From NCBI RefSeq assembly GCF_001425755.1, contig NZ_LMDH01000001.1, positions 585,308-649,307 of the forward strand: 64,000 bases of DNA, read 5' to 3'. The position numbers were made by a program, and so were the translations under genes. Shown piece by piece: positions 15,405 through 23,909 of the stretch (positions are counted from its first letter, which is position 1; each line of letters begins with the position of its first letter). A model generated the notes under the pieces. The model saw nothing but the letters and a program-made list of their open reading frames with translations, had not been told where the DNA came from and did not search any database. The stretch is from Aeromicrobium sp. Root344 (GTDB taxonomy: Bacteria > Actinomycetota > Actinomycetes > Propionibacteriales > Nocardioidaceae).

Positions 15405-16521
15405 GGCCTCCACGATAGTGCTTGAGCAGAGCGCCGAGCGCGCCGCCCACCGCCATCGCAGGCACGGCGAGCAGCAGGGGCGTGAAGACCGGCGGTCCGG
15501 CGTCGGCCATGCGACCGGGTCCGATCGCTCCGCCCGACAGGCCGATGAGGATGCCGAGCAGGAATCCCGCGACCGCGCCCGCCGCAGCGCCCAGGACGAC
15601 GCGGGCGAGCAGGCCCTCGCGCCGGCCGAGCTCGACCCGCCACCCCGCCACGATGCCGGCCACGAGCGGCACGAGCCACAGCACGAACACCCAGTCGGGG
15701 AACTCCCCCGGTGGAGGCAGAGCGCCGAGCAGTGGGAAGCCGGGCACCGTGCCGAGCTGCGAGCCCGTGAGGTCGACCGATGTGTCGGTGCCGAGCATGA
15801 ACCCGGGTCCGACCAGCGCCGATGCCGTCCAGAGGACCAACGTCGGCGCGGCCAGCACGCAGGCGATGCCGAGCGCGATGACCCCACCGCCTCCGGGGTC
15901 CAGCTGGGCCCAGATGTCGCCGGCGCGTGAGAGGTTGCGCAGGAGCTGGACGAGCACCACGACGGCGGCTGCCGCCAGCACCAGGACCACCGCGGGAATC
16001 GCAGCGCGGGTTGCCAGGCGTACGTCGTCCGATGCCGTGAACCACAGGCGATCGCCCTGACCGTGCCGGCGCACGGCACCCCACGCCGCGCCGAGGCCGC
16101 CCACGACGAAGGCGCCGAAGGCTGCGCGGATGACCGACGTGTGCACGTCGCCGGACGCCGTCGCGGTCGACGCGATCGCCGCGATCACGCCATAGGCGCC
16201 GGCGGTCGTCGCCACGTAGGCGGGGAGCTCGTCGACGGGATCGGCGACGACCCATGACGCCGTGCGCGCGACCAGCGCGATGCACACGAGCGTGGCGCCC
16301 ACCGGGACGAGCCCGAACGTCACCGGGCCGGTGTCGATGCCCGATCCCATCGACACCAACCACGTGCGGACCGAGGCGCGGACGAACGTGAGCAGCGGCG
16401 GGTCGGCAGAGCCCTGCGCGACGCGGACGAACAGCGCCGACACCGCGAGCGACACGATCGAGCCCAGCAATGCAGTGAGGAAGGCCGGCCGGAGGTAGGG
16501 AGTCTCGACGGGCGCGGGCAC
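15307..16521 (-). CDS. DUF6350 (PerM-like) polytopic membrane protein
   Basis: A 404-residue protein with about nine or ten hydrophobic helices (for example LTALLGSIVSLAVSALFVRV and VVLVLAAAAVVVLVQLL), matching the DUF6350 group that includes mycobacterial PerM-type cell division proteins. The GTG start at 16521 follows GGGAGG by 8 nt. The C-terminal 30-odd residues are hydrophilic and encoded in the region shared with purN. It heads the unit DUF6350-purN-purH, an order I recall from related actinobacteria. Role inferred from family only. Confidence 0.8.
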   Translation of the reverse strand: MPAPVETPYLRPAFLTALLGSIVSLAVSALFVRVAQGSADPPLLTFVRASVRTWLVSMGSGIDTGPVTFGLVPVGATLVCIALVARTASWVVADPVDELPAYVATTAGAYGVIAAIASTATASGDVHTSVIRAAFGAFVVGGLGAAWGAVRRHGQGDRLWFTASDDVRLATRAAIPAVVLVLAAAAVVVLVQLLRNLSRAGDIWAQLDPGGGGVIALGIACVLAAPTLVLWTASALVGPGFMLGTDTSVDLTGSQLGTVPGFPLLGALPPPGEFPDWVFVLWLVPLVAGIVAGWRVELGRREGLLARVVLGAAAGAVAGFLLGILIGLSGGAIGPGRMADAGPPVFTPLLLAVPAMAVGGALGALLKHYRGGRAPQPPDASPTGRPRLWKRHQSPGADRLVDES

Positions 16522-16588
16522 CAGTTCATCCTCCCTGTAAAGTTGCGTCGTTGCACACAGGCACGCCGACGGCAGGAGGAGGCTGGAG

Positions 16589-18400
16589 ATGACTCGCGTC
16601 GACGAGTTCAACAGCTTCTACTCCTCGACCTTCTCGGACGCCGTGCAGGTCACCTATGCGGTGTGCGGCGATCGCCAGGTCGCGTTCGAGGCCACGGTCG
16701 ACGCCTACCGTCGCGCGTGGCGTGACTGGACCAAGATCCGCGACCACCATCCCCTCGGCTGGGTCCGCAACGAGGCCTGGAAGCTGACGGCGCTCAGCCG
16801 CGGCACGCACCCGCTGCGCCGCAAGCACGAGGAGGACAGCGACACCCAGCTGCTCGAGGCTCTCGCCGAGCTGAGCGTCGACGACCGTCGCCTGATCGTC
16901 CTCATGACCCTGGGCAACACCGACCTCGAGGAAGCCTCTCGCGAGGTGGGCGTTCCCGCCGAGGAGGGCATCGAGAGCGTCACCAGCGCGCTGGCGACGC
17001 TCGAGACGTCCCTGCGCCAGAGCATCGACACGATCGAGCGCCGCATGCACGGGCTGGCCGCAGCGACCAGCTCGCTCGAGGTGCCGCCGGCCGCGACGCT
17101 CCGCACCGCCGCCAAGCGCGGTCGGCAGCGCAACACGGTCCTGCTCGTGGCGGCCGCCGTCGTCGTGATCCTCGGTGGCGGGCTCGTGGCGACCGACGGC
17201 GACGCCCTCGCCAGCAGCAGCGCCCTGCCGCAACGGCAGAAGATCGGCGCCGAACGCCCCGACGTCCTGCTCGACTCCGAGAAGATCACCACCGACAACC
17301 TGCTGTCGTCGAAGCAGGTCGGCGTGCTGGATCCCGAGAGCACGTGGAAGGTCGACGGCACCGACGAGAACGTCGACAACACGACGCCCTACGCGACCTG
17401 CCCCACCAAGCGCTACGCCGACAAGGACCCGCTCAAGGTCTTCGTCCGCACGTTCACGGCGACCGGGGTGACCGACGAGCGGGTCGCGCAGGCGATCGAG
17501 GTGTCCCGCAGCGCCGACATCGCCGCCAAGACGTACGCGCGACTCGTCCAGTGGTACTCCGACTGCGAGCACCCGCGCGTGCAGCTCGTCGCCGCCTACA
17601 CGGTGCAGCGTCCGTTCGGCGACTTCCAGATCCTGCGGTTGCGCTCCCACCGCTCCCCCGAACGTACGTTCACGGTCGGGTTCAGCCATTCCGGCACGGT
17701 CACCAGCACGCTCGTGCACGAGGCCGACGGCCCGAGCGGCCCGAGCATCCAGACGTTCGCGCGTACGCTCAACGACTCCGTGGCCAAGGTCTGCAAGGAC
17801 AGCAACGGACAGTGCACCGACACCATCACGGTGCGGCGCACCGACCCGCCGCCGACGTCCGACGCACCGTCGTTCCTCGGCATCGTCGACCTGCCACCGA
17901 TCCGCAACGTCGACAAGGTGTGGGCCGGCGCCCCGGTCCCGGCCAAGACCAACCCGGCCGCGACCCAGTGCGACAACGCGAGCTTCACCGGCAAGGACGT
18001 CGAGCGCGCCGGCGCCCGCATCTACGTGCTCTACCAGGCGACGACGCTGCCCAAGCAGTTCGGCGTCGCCGAGACGGTCGGCCGGTTCTCGTCTCCCGCC
18101 AAGGCCAAGGCGTTCGTCGACAAGGCCTCCAAGCGCCTCGACTCGTGCTCGGACAAGAACCTTTCCGCCAAGGTCGACGAGCACGAGTCGTTCAAGAGCA
18201 GCGCCTACTCCGGTGACGTGTGGCGCGTCGGCGTCGAGGTCACCAAGGGCGACCGGGCCTACTACCGGATGTCGCTGATCCGCCGCGGCGCGGACGTCGC
18301 GCAGGTGACCTTCACCCCGGCCGGCAGCTACGACATCACCCAGAAGACGTTCGAAGCCATGGCCAAGCGAGCCGCCACGAGGCTCAAGTACGCGAAGTAG
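16589..18400 (+). CDS. Membrane-tethered sigma-70-like protein with extracytoplasmic sensor domain
   Basis: A 603-residue fusion. Residues about 8-75 resemble ECF sigma region 2 (FEATVDAYRRAWRDW, PLGWVRNEAWKL), and about 88-143 resemble region 4 (LLEALAELSVDDRRLIVLM, then a helix pair). A basic stretch precedes a TM helix at about 183-200 (TVLLVAAAVVVILGGGLV). The outer 400 residues carry at least six Cys and resemble PknH-type extracellular sensor domains. This looks like a sigma-like module held at the membrane by its own sensor. RBS GGAGG-type upstream. Whether it still binds RNA polymerase is unknown. Confidence 0.75.
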   Translation: MTRVDEFNSFYSSTFSDAVQVTYAVCGDRQVAFEATVDAYRRAWRDWTKIRDHHPLGWVRNEAWKLTALSRGTHPLRRKHEEDSDTQLLEALAELSVDDRRLIVLMTLGNTDLEEASREVGVPAEEGIESVTSALATLETSLRQSIDTIERRMHGLAAATSSLEVPPAATLRTAAKRGRQRNTVLLVAAAVVVILGGGLVATDGDALASSSALPQRQKIGAERPDVLLDSEKITTDNLLSSKQVGVLDPESTWKVDGTDENVDNTTPYATCPTKRYADKDPLKVFVRTFTATGVTDERVAQAIEVSRSADIAAKTYARLVQWYSDCEHPRVQLVAAYTVQRPFGDFQILRLRSHRSPERTFTVGFSHSGTVTSTLVHEADGPSGPSIQTFARTLNDSVAKVCKDSNGQCTDTITVRRTDPPPTSDAPSFLGIVDLPPIRNVDKVWAGAPVPAKTNPAATQCDNASFTGKDVERAGARIYVLYQATTLPKQFGVAETVGRFSSPAKAKAFVDKASKRLDSCSDKNLSAKVDEHESFKSSAYSGDVWRVGVEVTKGDRAYYRMSLIRRGADVAQVTFTPAGSYDITQKTFEAMAKRAATRLKYAK

Positions 18401-18418
18401 CCCGGCACGGCCCACAAG

Positions 18419-18452
18419 GAAGCCCCCTCCGCCCGAAGGCAGAGGGGGCTTC
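18419..18452. terminator. Bidirectional terminator hairpin
   Basis: GAAGCCCCCTC (18419-18429) pairs perfectly with GAGGGGGCTTC (18442-18452), 11 bp with a 12-nt loop, between the convergent sigma-like gene and sucD. Confidence 0.85.
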
Positions 18453-18464
18453 GTCGTGGGAGCC

Positions 18465-19361
18465 TCAGAGGCCCTTGAGGATCTCCCGCATCAGCTCGGC
18501 GGTCTCGGACGGCGTCTTGCCGACCTTGACGCCCGCAGCCTCGAGGGCTTCCTTCTTGCCCTGCGCGGTGCCCGCACCGTCGGCCACGATGGCGCCGGCG
18601 TGGCCCATCGTCTTGCCCTCGGGAGCGGTGAAGCCGGCGACGTAGCCGACGACGGGCTTGGTGACGTGCGCCTGGATGTAGGCCGCAGCCTTCTCCTCCG
18701 CGTCGCCGCCGATCTCGCCGATCATGACGATCGCCTTGGTGTCGGGGTCGGCCTCGAATGCCTCGAGCGCGTCGATGTGCGTCGTCCCGATGATCGGGTC
18801 GCCGCCGATGCCGATCGCGGTCGTGAAACCGTAGTCGCGCAGCTCGAACATCATCTGGTAGGTCAGCGTGCCCGACTTCGACACCAGACCGATGGGGCCC
18901 GAACCGGAGATCGTCGCCGGCGTGATGCCTGCGAGCGCCTCGCCCGGCGTGATGATGCCGGGGCAGTTGGGACCGATGATGCGCGTCTTCTTGCCCTGGG
19001 CGTACGCCCAGAACTCGGCGCTGTCCTGCACCGGGACACCCTCGGTGATGATGACCAGCAGGCCGATCTCGGCGTCGATGGCCTCGATGACGGCGTCCTT
19101 GGTGAACGCCGGCGGGACGAAGGCGACCGACACGTCGGCGCCCGTCTTCTCGATGGCCTCGGCGACCGTGCCGAAGACCGGCAGCTCGACCGTGTTGCCG
19201 TCGGCGTCGGTGTGCTCGACCGTCGTGCCGGCCTTGCGGGCGTTGACGCCGCCGACGACGTTGGTGCCGGCCTTGAGCATCAGGGCGGTGTGCTTGGTGC
19301 CTTCACCGCCGGTGATGCCCTGGACGATGACCTTGGAGTCCTTGTTGAGGAAGATCGACAT
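18465..19361 (-). CDS. sucD: Succinyl-CoA ligase alpha subunit
   Basis: A 298-residue TCA-cycle subunit that binds CoA and carries the phospho-His. N-terminal [17 protein letters not shown] is the CoA site, and MGHAGAIV contains the active His. [10 protein letters not shown] is also conserved. The start is the ATG at 19361 immediately after the sucC stop (1 nt apart), giving an operon. Confidence 0.97.
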   Translation of the reverse strand: MSIFLNKDSKVIVQGITGGEGTKHTALMLKAGTNVVGGVNARKAGTTVEHTDADGNTVELPVFGTVAEAIEKTGADVSVAFVPPAFTKDAVIEAIDAEIGLLVIITEGVPVQDSAEFWAYAQGKKTRIIGPNCPGIITPGEALAGITPATISGSGPIGLVSKSGTLTYQMMFELRDYGFTTAIGIGGDPIIGTTHIDALEAFEADPDTKAIVMIGEIGGDAEEKAAAYIQAHVTKPVVGYVAGFTAPEGKTMGHAGAIVADGAGTAQGKKEALEAAGVKVGKTPSETAELMREILKGL

Positions 19362-19362
19362 G

Positions 19363-20529
19363 TCAGGCTCCTGCGTTCGCGAGCTCGGCAGCGCGGTCAG
19401 CCGCGCCGTCCATCGTGTCGACAAGCGTCACGAGTGGATGGTTCTTCTCGTTGAGGATGCGGCGACCCTCTTCGACGTTGTTGCCGTCGAGGCGTACGAC
19501 CAGCGGCTTGGAGGCCTCGTCGCCGAGGATGTCCAGCGCGCCGACGATGCCGTTGGCGACCGCGTCACACGAGGTGATGCCGCCGAAGACGTTGACGAAC
19601 ACGCTCTTGACCTGCGCGTCGTTGAGGATCACGTCGAGGCCGTCGGCCATGACCTGCGCCGAGGCTCCACCGCCGATGTCCAGGAAGTTGGCGGGCTTGA
19701 CGCCGCCGTGCTTCTCGCCGGCGTAGGCGACGACGTCGAGGGTGCTCATGACGAGTCCCGCGCCGTTGCCGATGATGCCGACCTCGCCGTCGAGCTTGAC
19801 GTAGTTGAGGCCCTTCTCCTTGGCCTTCGCCTCGAGGGGGTCGGCCGCGGCCTTGTCCTCGAACGCGGCGTGGTCCTCGTGGCGGAACTCGGCGTTCTCG
19901 TCGAGCGAGACCTTGCCGTCGAGCGCCTCGAGGATGTCGCCCTCGAGCCGGGCGAGCGGGTTGACCTCGACCAGGGTGGCGTCCTCCTCGACGAAGACCT
20001 TCCACAGAGTCAGGACCGTCGTGACGGCCTGCTCCACGAGGGCCTCGGGGAAGCCGGCCTCCGCGACGATCTCGCGGGCCTTGGCCTCGTCGACGCCGGT
20101 GCCGGCATCGATCGGGATCTGCTTGACCGCGTCGGGGTTGGTCTTGGCGACCTCTTCGATCTCGACACCGCCCTCGACGCTGGCGATGCAGAGGTAGCTG
20201 CGGTTGGCCCGGTCGAGCAGGAAGGAGAAGTAGTACTCCTCCTCGATGCTGGCGGCCGGGGCGATGAGCACCCGGTTGACCGTCAGACCCTTGATCTGCA
20301 TGCCCAGGATGTTCGACGCGTGCTCGAAGGCCTCGTCGGGGGTCTTGGCGAGCTTGACGCCGCCGGCCTTGCCGCGACCGCCGGCCTTGACCTGTGCCTT
20401 GACGACGACGACGCCGAGCTGCTCGGCAGCGACCTTCGCCTCGTCCGGTGTGTTGGCAACGATGCCCAGGGTGACCGGTACATCGTGCTTGGCGAAGAGC
20501 TCCTTCGCCTGGTATTCCATCAAGTCCAC
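19363..20529 (-). CDS. sucC: Succinyl-CoA ligase beta subunit
   Basis: A 388-residue nucleotide-binding subunit forming the succinyl-CoA synthetase with SucD. The ATP-grasp start is [15 protein letters not shown], and the C-terminal part has FLDIGGGA and [14 protein letters not shown] at 20529 gives the family's usual VDL-EYQ beginning; an ATG three codons later is an alternative. First gene of sucCD, divergent from the hydrolase at 20671. Confidence 0.96.
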   Translation of the reverse strand: MDLMEYQAKELFAKHDVPVTLGIVANTPDEAKVAAEQLGVVVVKAQVKAGGRGKAGGVKLAKTPDEAFEHASNILGMQIKGLTVNRVLIAPAASIEEEYYFSFLLDRANRSYLCIASVEGGVEIEEVAKTNPDAVKQIPIDAGTGVDEAKAREIVAEAGFPEALVEQAVTTVLTLWKVFVEEDATLVEVNPLARLEGDILEALDGKVSLDENAEFRHEDHAAFEDKAAADPLEAKAKEKGLNYVKLDGEVGIIGNGAGLVMSTLDVVAYAGEKHGGVKPANFLDIGGGASAQVMADGLDVILNDAQVKSVFVNVFGGITSCDAVANGIVGALDILGDEASKPLVVRLDGNNVEEGRRILNEKNHPLVTLVDTMDGAADRAAELANAGA

Positions 20530-20614
20530 GGTGGAGTCCGTCCTCTGTTGACGTCCGATACGCTCAGCAGCCGGCCGGTGGCCGACACCAATTGAGCCTT
20601 TGCGACTCTAGCCC

Positions 20615-20629
20615 TTAACTGACTGTTAA
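20615..20629. promoter_or_regulatory. Operator-like palindrome in sucC/hydrolase divergent region
   Basis: TTAAC-TGACT-GTTAA has perfect 5-bp arms and is unusually A+T-rich for this genome. It lies 86 bp upstream of sucC and 42 bp upstream of the hydrolase start. The bound regulator is unknown. Confidence 0.4.
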
Positions 20630-20670
20630 CGCGCGTTGGCTTCGTCACACGCACTTCCCGGGGAGAACCG

Positions 20671-21561
20671 ATGACCGCCGAGACGATCTCGTCGTCCGAC
20701 GTCCTGCTGCACGTACGCGTCCAGGGCCATGAGAACGGACCGACCGTCGTCCTGGTCCATGGCTTCCCCGACAACCAGCACGTGTGGGATCCCGTCGTCG
20801 CGCTGCTCGCGCCGGACCATCGGGTGGTGACCTACGACGTACGCGGTGCGGGCGGGTCGACCGCACCAGCGTCACGTTCCGGCTATCGCATGAGCAAGCT
20901 CGTCGGCGACCTCGCGACGGTCATCGACCACGTACGCCCTGACGGCGGGCCCGTGCACCTGGTCGGCCACGACTGGGGCTCGATCCAGTCATGGGCCGCC
21001 GTGATGCGCGAGGCGTCGGACGCCCGGCTGACCGGACGCATCGCCTCGTACACGTCCATCAGCGGACCCGGCCTGGAGATCTACGGCAACTTCTTCCGCG
21101 ACGGCCTGGCCCGCGGGCGCTTCGCTGCGGTCGGCCGGCAGGCGATCCAGTCCTGGTACGTCGTGGCGTTCCAGACGCCTCGGCTGCCCGAGCTCGCCGC
21201 CCGGAGGTTCGGCCGGCACCTGCGCAAGGCGTTGGCGCGGGGGCAGCGGATCGGCGACGGACACTGGGGCGAGACGTTCGAGGACGACTTCCGCCACGGC
21301 GTCAACCTCTACCGAGCCAACGGGCTGAGCTTTCGCCGCGACTCGACGAGCGTGCCGGTCCAGCTGGTCGTGCCGACGAAGGACACGTTCCTGACCCCCG
21401 CCGTCTACGCCGACATCGAGGCGTATGCGCCCGACCTTCGCCGCGTCGACGTGGTCGCGGGGCACTGGGTCGTCCAGTCCCAGCCCGGTGTCGTCGCCGA
21501 TGCCGTACGCGCGTTCGTCACCGAGACCGAGGCGCGCCAGGACGTACGTCGAGAGGCGTGA
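20671..21561 (+). CDS. Alpha/beta hydrolase, epoxide hydrolase/dehalogenase-like
   Basis: A 296-residue hydrolase. HGFPDN supplies the oxyanion region, and the nucleophile elbow GHDWGS has Asp (residue 101) rather than Ser, as in epoxide hydrolases and haloalkane dehalogenases. YDVRGAGGS and the late VAGHWVVQSQP (catalytic His) agree. The mycobacterial SDR-linked and EphA-like branches are close alternatives. GGGGAG lies 8 nt before the ATG. The 3' end overlaps the convergent small gene by 44 bp. Confidence 0.85.
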   Translation: MTAETISSSDVLLHVRVQGHENGPTVVLVHGFPDNQHVWDPVVALLAPDHRVVTYDVRGAGGSTAPASRSGYRMSKLVGDLATVIDHVRPDGGPVHLVGHDWGSIQSWAAVMREASDARLTGRIASYTSISGPGLEIYGNFFRDGLARGRFAAVGRQAIQSWYVVAFQTPRLPELAARRFGRHLRKALARGQRIGDGHWGETFEDDFRHGVNLYRANGLSFRRDSTSVPVQLVVPTKDTFLTPAVYADIEAYAPDLRRVDVVAGHWVVQSQPGVVADAVRAFVTETEARQDVRREA

Positions 21562-21802
21562 CGAGCACGTCGTCGGCGCCGAGCTCGACGCACAGCTCGG
21601 CGATGCGAGCCAGCGCCGGGGCGTCGCCGTCGACCAGGATCACCGTGGCGTCCTCGGCGATCGCCGTGTGGACAAGTTGCTCGGGGGTCTGGTGCCCGCC
21701 GACGTAGACGATCTCCTGGCCCTCGTCGCGGAGCCGTCTGGCCGCGCCGCTCGCGCGGCCGTCATCGCCGACCGAGCCAAGAACGACACGCTGTCTTACC
21801 AT
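21518..21802 (-). CDS. Stand-alone B12-binding-domain-like protein lacking the ligand His
   Basis: About 94 residues resembling the C-terminal cobalamin-binding Rossmann domain of methylmalonyl-CoA mutases: RVVLGSVGDDG, GQEIVYVGGHQTPEQLV, AIAEDATVILVDG. The canonical DxHxxG motif that supplies the cobalt ligand is replaced by DDGRASG, so it probably no longer binds B12 base-off. ATG at 21802 is used. It is convergent with the hydrolase and overlaps it by 44 bp. It may be a degenerate or repurposed domain. Confidence 0.6.
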   Translation of the reverse strand: MVRQRVVLGSVGDDGRASGAARRLRDEGQEIVYVGGHQTPEQLVHTAIAEDATVILVDGDAPALARIAELCVELGADDVLVTPLDVRPGAPRSR

Positions 21803-21837
21803 GAGATCGATGGTCCCACAAGCGTGAAGGTCGTCAC

Positions 21838-21850
21838 ATCTCGTCGAGAT
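21838..21850. promoter_or_regulatory. Palindromic motif upstream of the M23 peptidase
   Basis: ATCTCG-T-CGAGAT is a perfect 13-bp palindrome. Seven bases on, GAGATCTC (about 21858-21865) repeats the same half-sites. These lie in the 161-bp gap before the M23 gene, ahead of a -10-like TAGGCT (21920-21925). Regulator unknown. Confidence 0.4.
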
Positions 21851-21963
21851 TTCAGGCGAGATCTCCGCCATTTGTTGTTCAAAGCGCCAATTCGGTTTCG
21901 CTCGGCTGGTCCCTTGGGCTAGGCTTCCCGAGTCCTGTCGTCACTTCTCCGGAGGTTTTTTGC

Positions 21964-22758
21964 GTGTCTTCGTCTGCGCCTAAACGCCGACTGGATGTAC
22001 GCCAGGAGACTCCCCAGCGAACACCGGGCAAGCGGACCGCCCAGCGCCGCAAGACCCGCAAGCGCAGCTTCACCCCTACCCCAGCCATGGCCGGAGCATT
22101 CATCCTGGTCCTGGCTGCTTTTGGTTCCACGCTGCTCGGCAACCACGACGGTGACTCGCTCGCGAGCGACAAGTACCAGACGATCTCGCAGAGCTACATC
22201 GGTCCCGACGACGCTGCCGCGAACGGCAAGGTCGACATCAGCCGCAGCTTCGACCGTGAGCTGACGACCAAGCAGATCAAGGTCCAGGCCCAGCAGGTCC
22301 TGACGGCCCAGGCCGACCTCAAGAAGAAGGTCAGCGCCCAGTCCGCACTGCTGAAGAAGAACCAGTGGGTCGTCCCCGTCACGGGCTACCACCTGACGGC
22401 GCGGTTCGGCCAGCGCAGCGGCCTCTGGGCCACGGTCCACACCGGCCTCGACTTCGCCGGACCGTCGGGCTCCACGATCGTCTCCGTCGCCGCCGGCGTC
22501 GTGAAGTCGACGGGCTACGAGGGTGCCTACGGCAACCGCACGATCATCACGCTCCGCGACGGCACCGACATCTGGTACTGCCACCAGAGCCGCATCGCCG
22601 TCAAGCCCGGTCAGGCCGTCGGCCCCGGTGACGTCATCGGTTACACCGGTTCGACCGGCAACGTGACGGGTCCCCACCTGCACCTCGAGGTGCACCCCGG
22701 TGGCGGCGCTGCAGTCGACCCCGAGCCCGTGCTGCGCCAGCACGGCGTCAACCCCTGA
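21964..22758 (+). CDS. M23 family metallopeptidase (cell-wall endopeptidase)
   Basis: A 264-residue membrane-anchored protein. A strongly basic cytoplasmic stretch precedes a TM/signal anchor (AMAGAFILVLAAFGSTLL, about 41-58), then a helical linker and the LytM domain with HTGLDFAG (Zn His and Asp) and GPHLHLEVHP (catalytic HxH). It should cleave peptidoglycan cross-links outside the cell. GTG start with GGAGG 8 nt upstream. Its TGA begins a dispersed palindromic repeat. Confidence 0.9.
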   Translation: MSSSAPKRRLDVRQETPQRTPGKRTAQRRKTRKRSFTPTPAMAGAFILVLAAFGSTLLGNHDGDSLASDKYQTISQSYIGPDDAAANGKVDISRSFDRELTTKQIKVQAQQVLTAQADLKKKVSAQSALLKKNQWVVPVTGYHLTARFGQRSGLWATVHTGLDFAGPSGSTIVSVAAGVVKSTGYEGAYGNRTIITLRDGTDIWYCHQSRIAVKPGQAVGPGDVIGYTGSTGNVTGPHLHLEVHPGGGAAVDPEPVLRQHGVNP

Positions 22759-22764
22759 CCCACA

Positions 22765-22826
22765 CCCCCAAGTTTTGTGACGCTAGTCGTCACCCTTGGC
22801 TGGTCCGGTGACGAGTAGCGTCACAA
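22765..22826. repeat. Dispersed palindromic element, copy 1
   Basis: Two 17-bp palindromes of the form GTGACG-N5-CGTCAC (22777-22793 and 22808-22824, pitch 31 bp) that also pair with each other over 18 of 19 positions. The left flank CCCCCAAGTTTT matches the flanks of the copies at 23850 and 34157. It follows the M23 stop codon by a few bases and can fold as one long hairpin. Confidence 0.8.
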
Positions 22827-22920
22827 TTCTGGGTCCACAGGTGCGTCGTACCGCAGTGGTTTTCCTCAGCCGCTCTTTCACGGTGGAGCGCACACCCCTC
22901 ATGCGGCCAACGATGTCCGC

Positions 22921-23853
22921 ATGCCACGACCGATCGACATTCCGCAACAGCTCTCGCGTGGGCCGTTCACCACAGCCCAGGCACACCAGGCCGGGATCTC
23001 CAAGGACGCCCTCATGGGTCGTCGGTTCCGGAGGCTCTTCCGCGGTGTCTACTGCACCGCCGAGCAGCCCGTCACGTTCTCGCTCCTGGTCCACGCCGCA
23101 TTCCTGATCCTCCCCGCCGACGCATGCCTGAGCCACCTGTCCGCACTGCGGTGGCTCGGTGTGACGATGGGCCCGGAGTTGCCTCTGCACTTCTCGACCA
23201 ACTCCGCGACCCAAACCCGGCACGACGGGATCATCCTTCATCGGCGCCAAGGTCTCCTGCGACCGCGGATCCACGACGGTATCCGCGTGCTTGGCGCGGA
23301 CCGTACGTACGTCGACTGCGCAACTCGGCTCGGGCACGTCGATCTGGTCCGGGCGGGCGACTGGCTGGTGCGACTGGGAATGACGACACCTGACGCCCTG
23401 ATGGAGTTCGCCATGAACTCACACCTCAACGGCGTACTGCGAGCCCGCCGGGTCGTGTCTCACGTGCGGGATCGGGTGGACTCCGTCATGGAGACGGACC
23501 TGCGACTGCTGTTGCGGTTCGCCAGACTGCCCGAGCCTGAGGTCAATGGGGTCATCACCGATGCTGCGGGCAACTTTCTGGCCCGCGGCGACTTGGTGTT
23601 CCGGCAGTGGCGGGTCGTCGTCGAGTACGACGGCTGGCACCACGAGAGGGACGCCTACCAGCGCCAGAAGGATCACCTTCGCCGCGAGCGACTGGAAGCG
23701 GAGGGCTGGCGGGTCATCGTCGTGACGATCGAGGACATGAAACGACCGTCTGCGATCGTCGCGCGCGTCTATGGAGCCCTGACCCTCGCTGGCTATTCCG
23801 GCCCGCCGCCCGTCATGAGTGATTCCTGGCGCCGATGGTTCCACGCTTCGTGA
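22921..23853 (+). CDS. AbiEi-like N-terminal domain plus DUF559 endonuclease-fold protein
   Basis: A 310-residue protein of a type frequent in Nocardioidaceae. Residues 1-60 resemble the AbiEi antitoxin winged helix (RGPFTTAQAHQAGISKDAL, LFRGVYC), and the C-terminal third is a Vsr/DUF559 PD-(D/E)xK fold with RGDLVFRQWRVVVEYDGWHH and RRERLEAEGWRVIVVT. No cognate AbiEii toxin is adjacent, so it is not shown to be a toxin-antitoxin system. Its stop codon lies inside the repeat at 23850. Confidence 0.8.
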   Translation: MPRPIDIPQQLSRGPFTTAQAHQAGISKDALMGRRFRRLFRGVYCTAEQPVTFSLLVHAAFLILPADACLSHLSALRWLGVTMGPELPLHFSTNSATQTRHDGIILHRRQGLLRPRIHDGIRVLGADRTYVDCATRLGHVDLVRAGDWLVRLGMTTPDALMEFAMNSHLNGVLRARRVVSHVRDRVDSVMETDLRLLLRFARLPEPEVNGVITDAAGNFLARGDLVFRQWRVVVEYDGWHHERDAYQRQKDHLRRERLEAEGWRVIVVTIEDMKRPSAIVARVYGALTLAGYSGPPPVMSDSWRRWFHAS

Positions 23854-23909
23854 GGGAACTCGTCACCCGCCTTCGACACACTGACGAGGAATGTCACAAA
23901 ACTCGGGGG
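23850..23909. repeat. Dispersed palindromic element, copy 2
   Basis: Degenerate 17-bp palindromes GTGAGG-N5-CGTCAC (23850-23866) and CTGACG-N5-TGTCAC (23881-23897), pitch 31 bp, followed by AAAACTCGGGGG. It fills the gap between convergent DUF559 and pcrA genes; the first unit contains the DUF559 stop and the G run abuts the pcrA stop. A likely bidirectional terminator. Confidence 0.75.

Noticed and set aside
21803..21963. c-di-AMP (ydaO) riboswitch before the M23 peptidase
   Set aside because: The leader after the -10 box is only about 30 nt and the conserved ydaO core is absent.
22921..23853. AbiE-type toxin-antitoxin system
   Set aside because: Only an AbiEi-like winged helix fused to a DUF559 domain is present; there is no AbiEii nucleotidyltransferase gene next to it.
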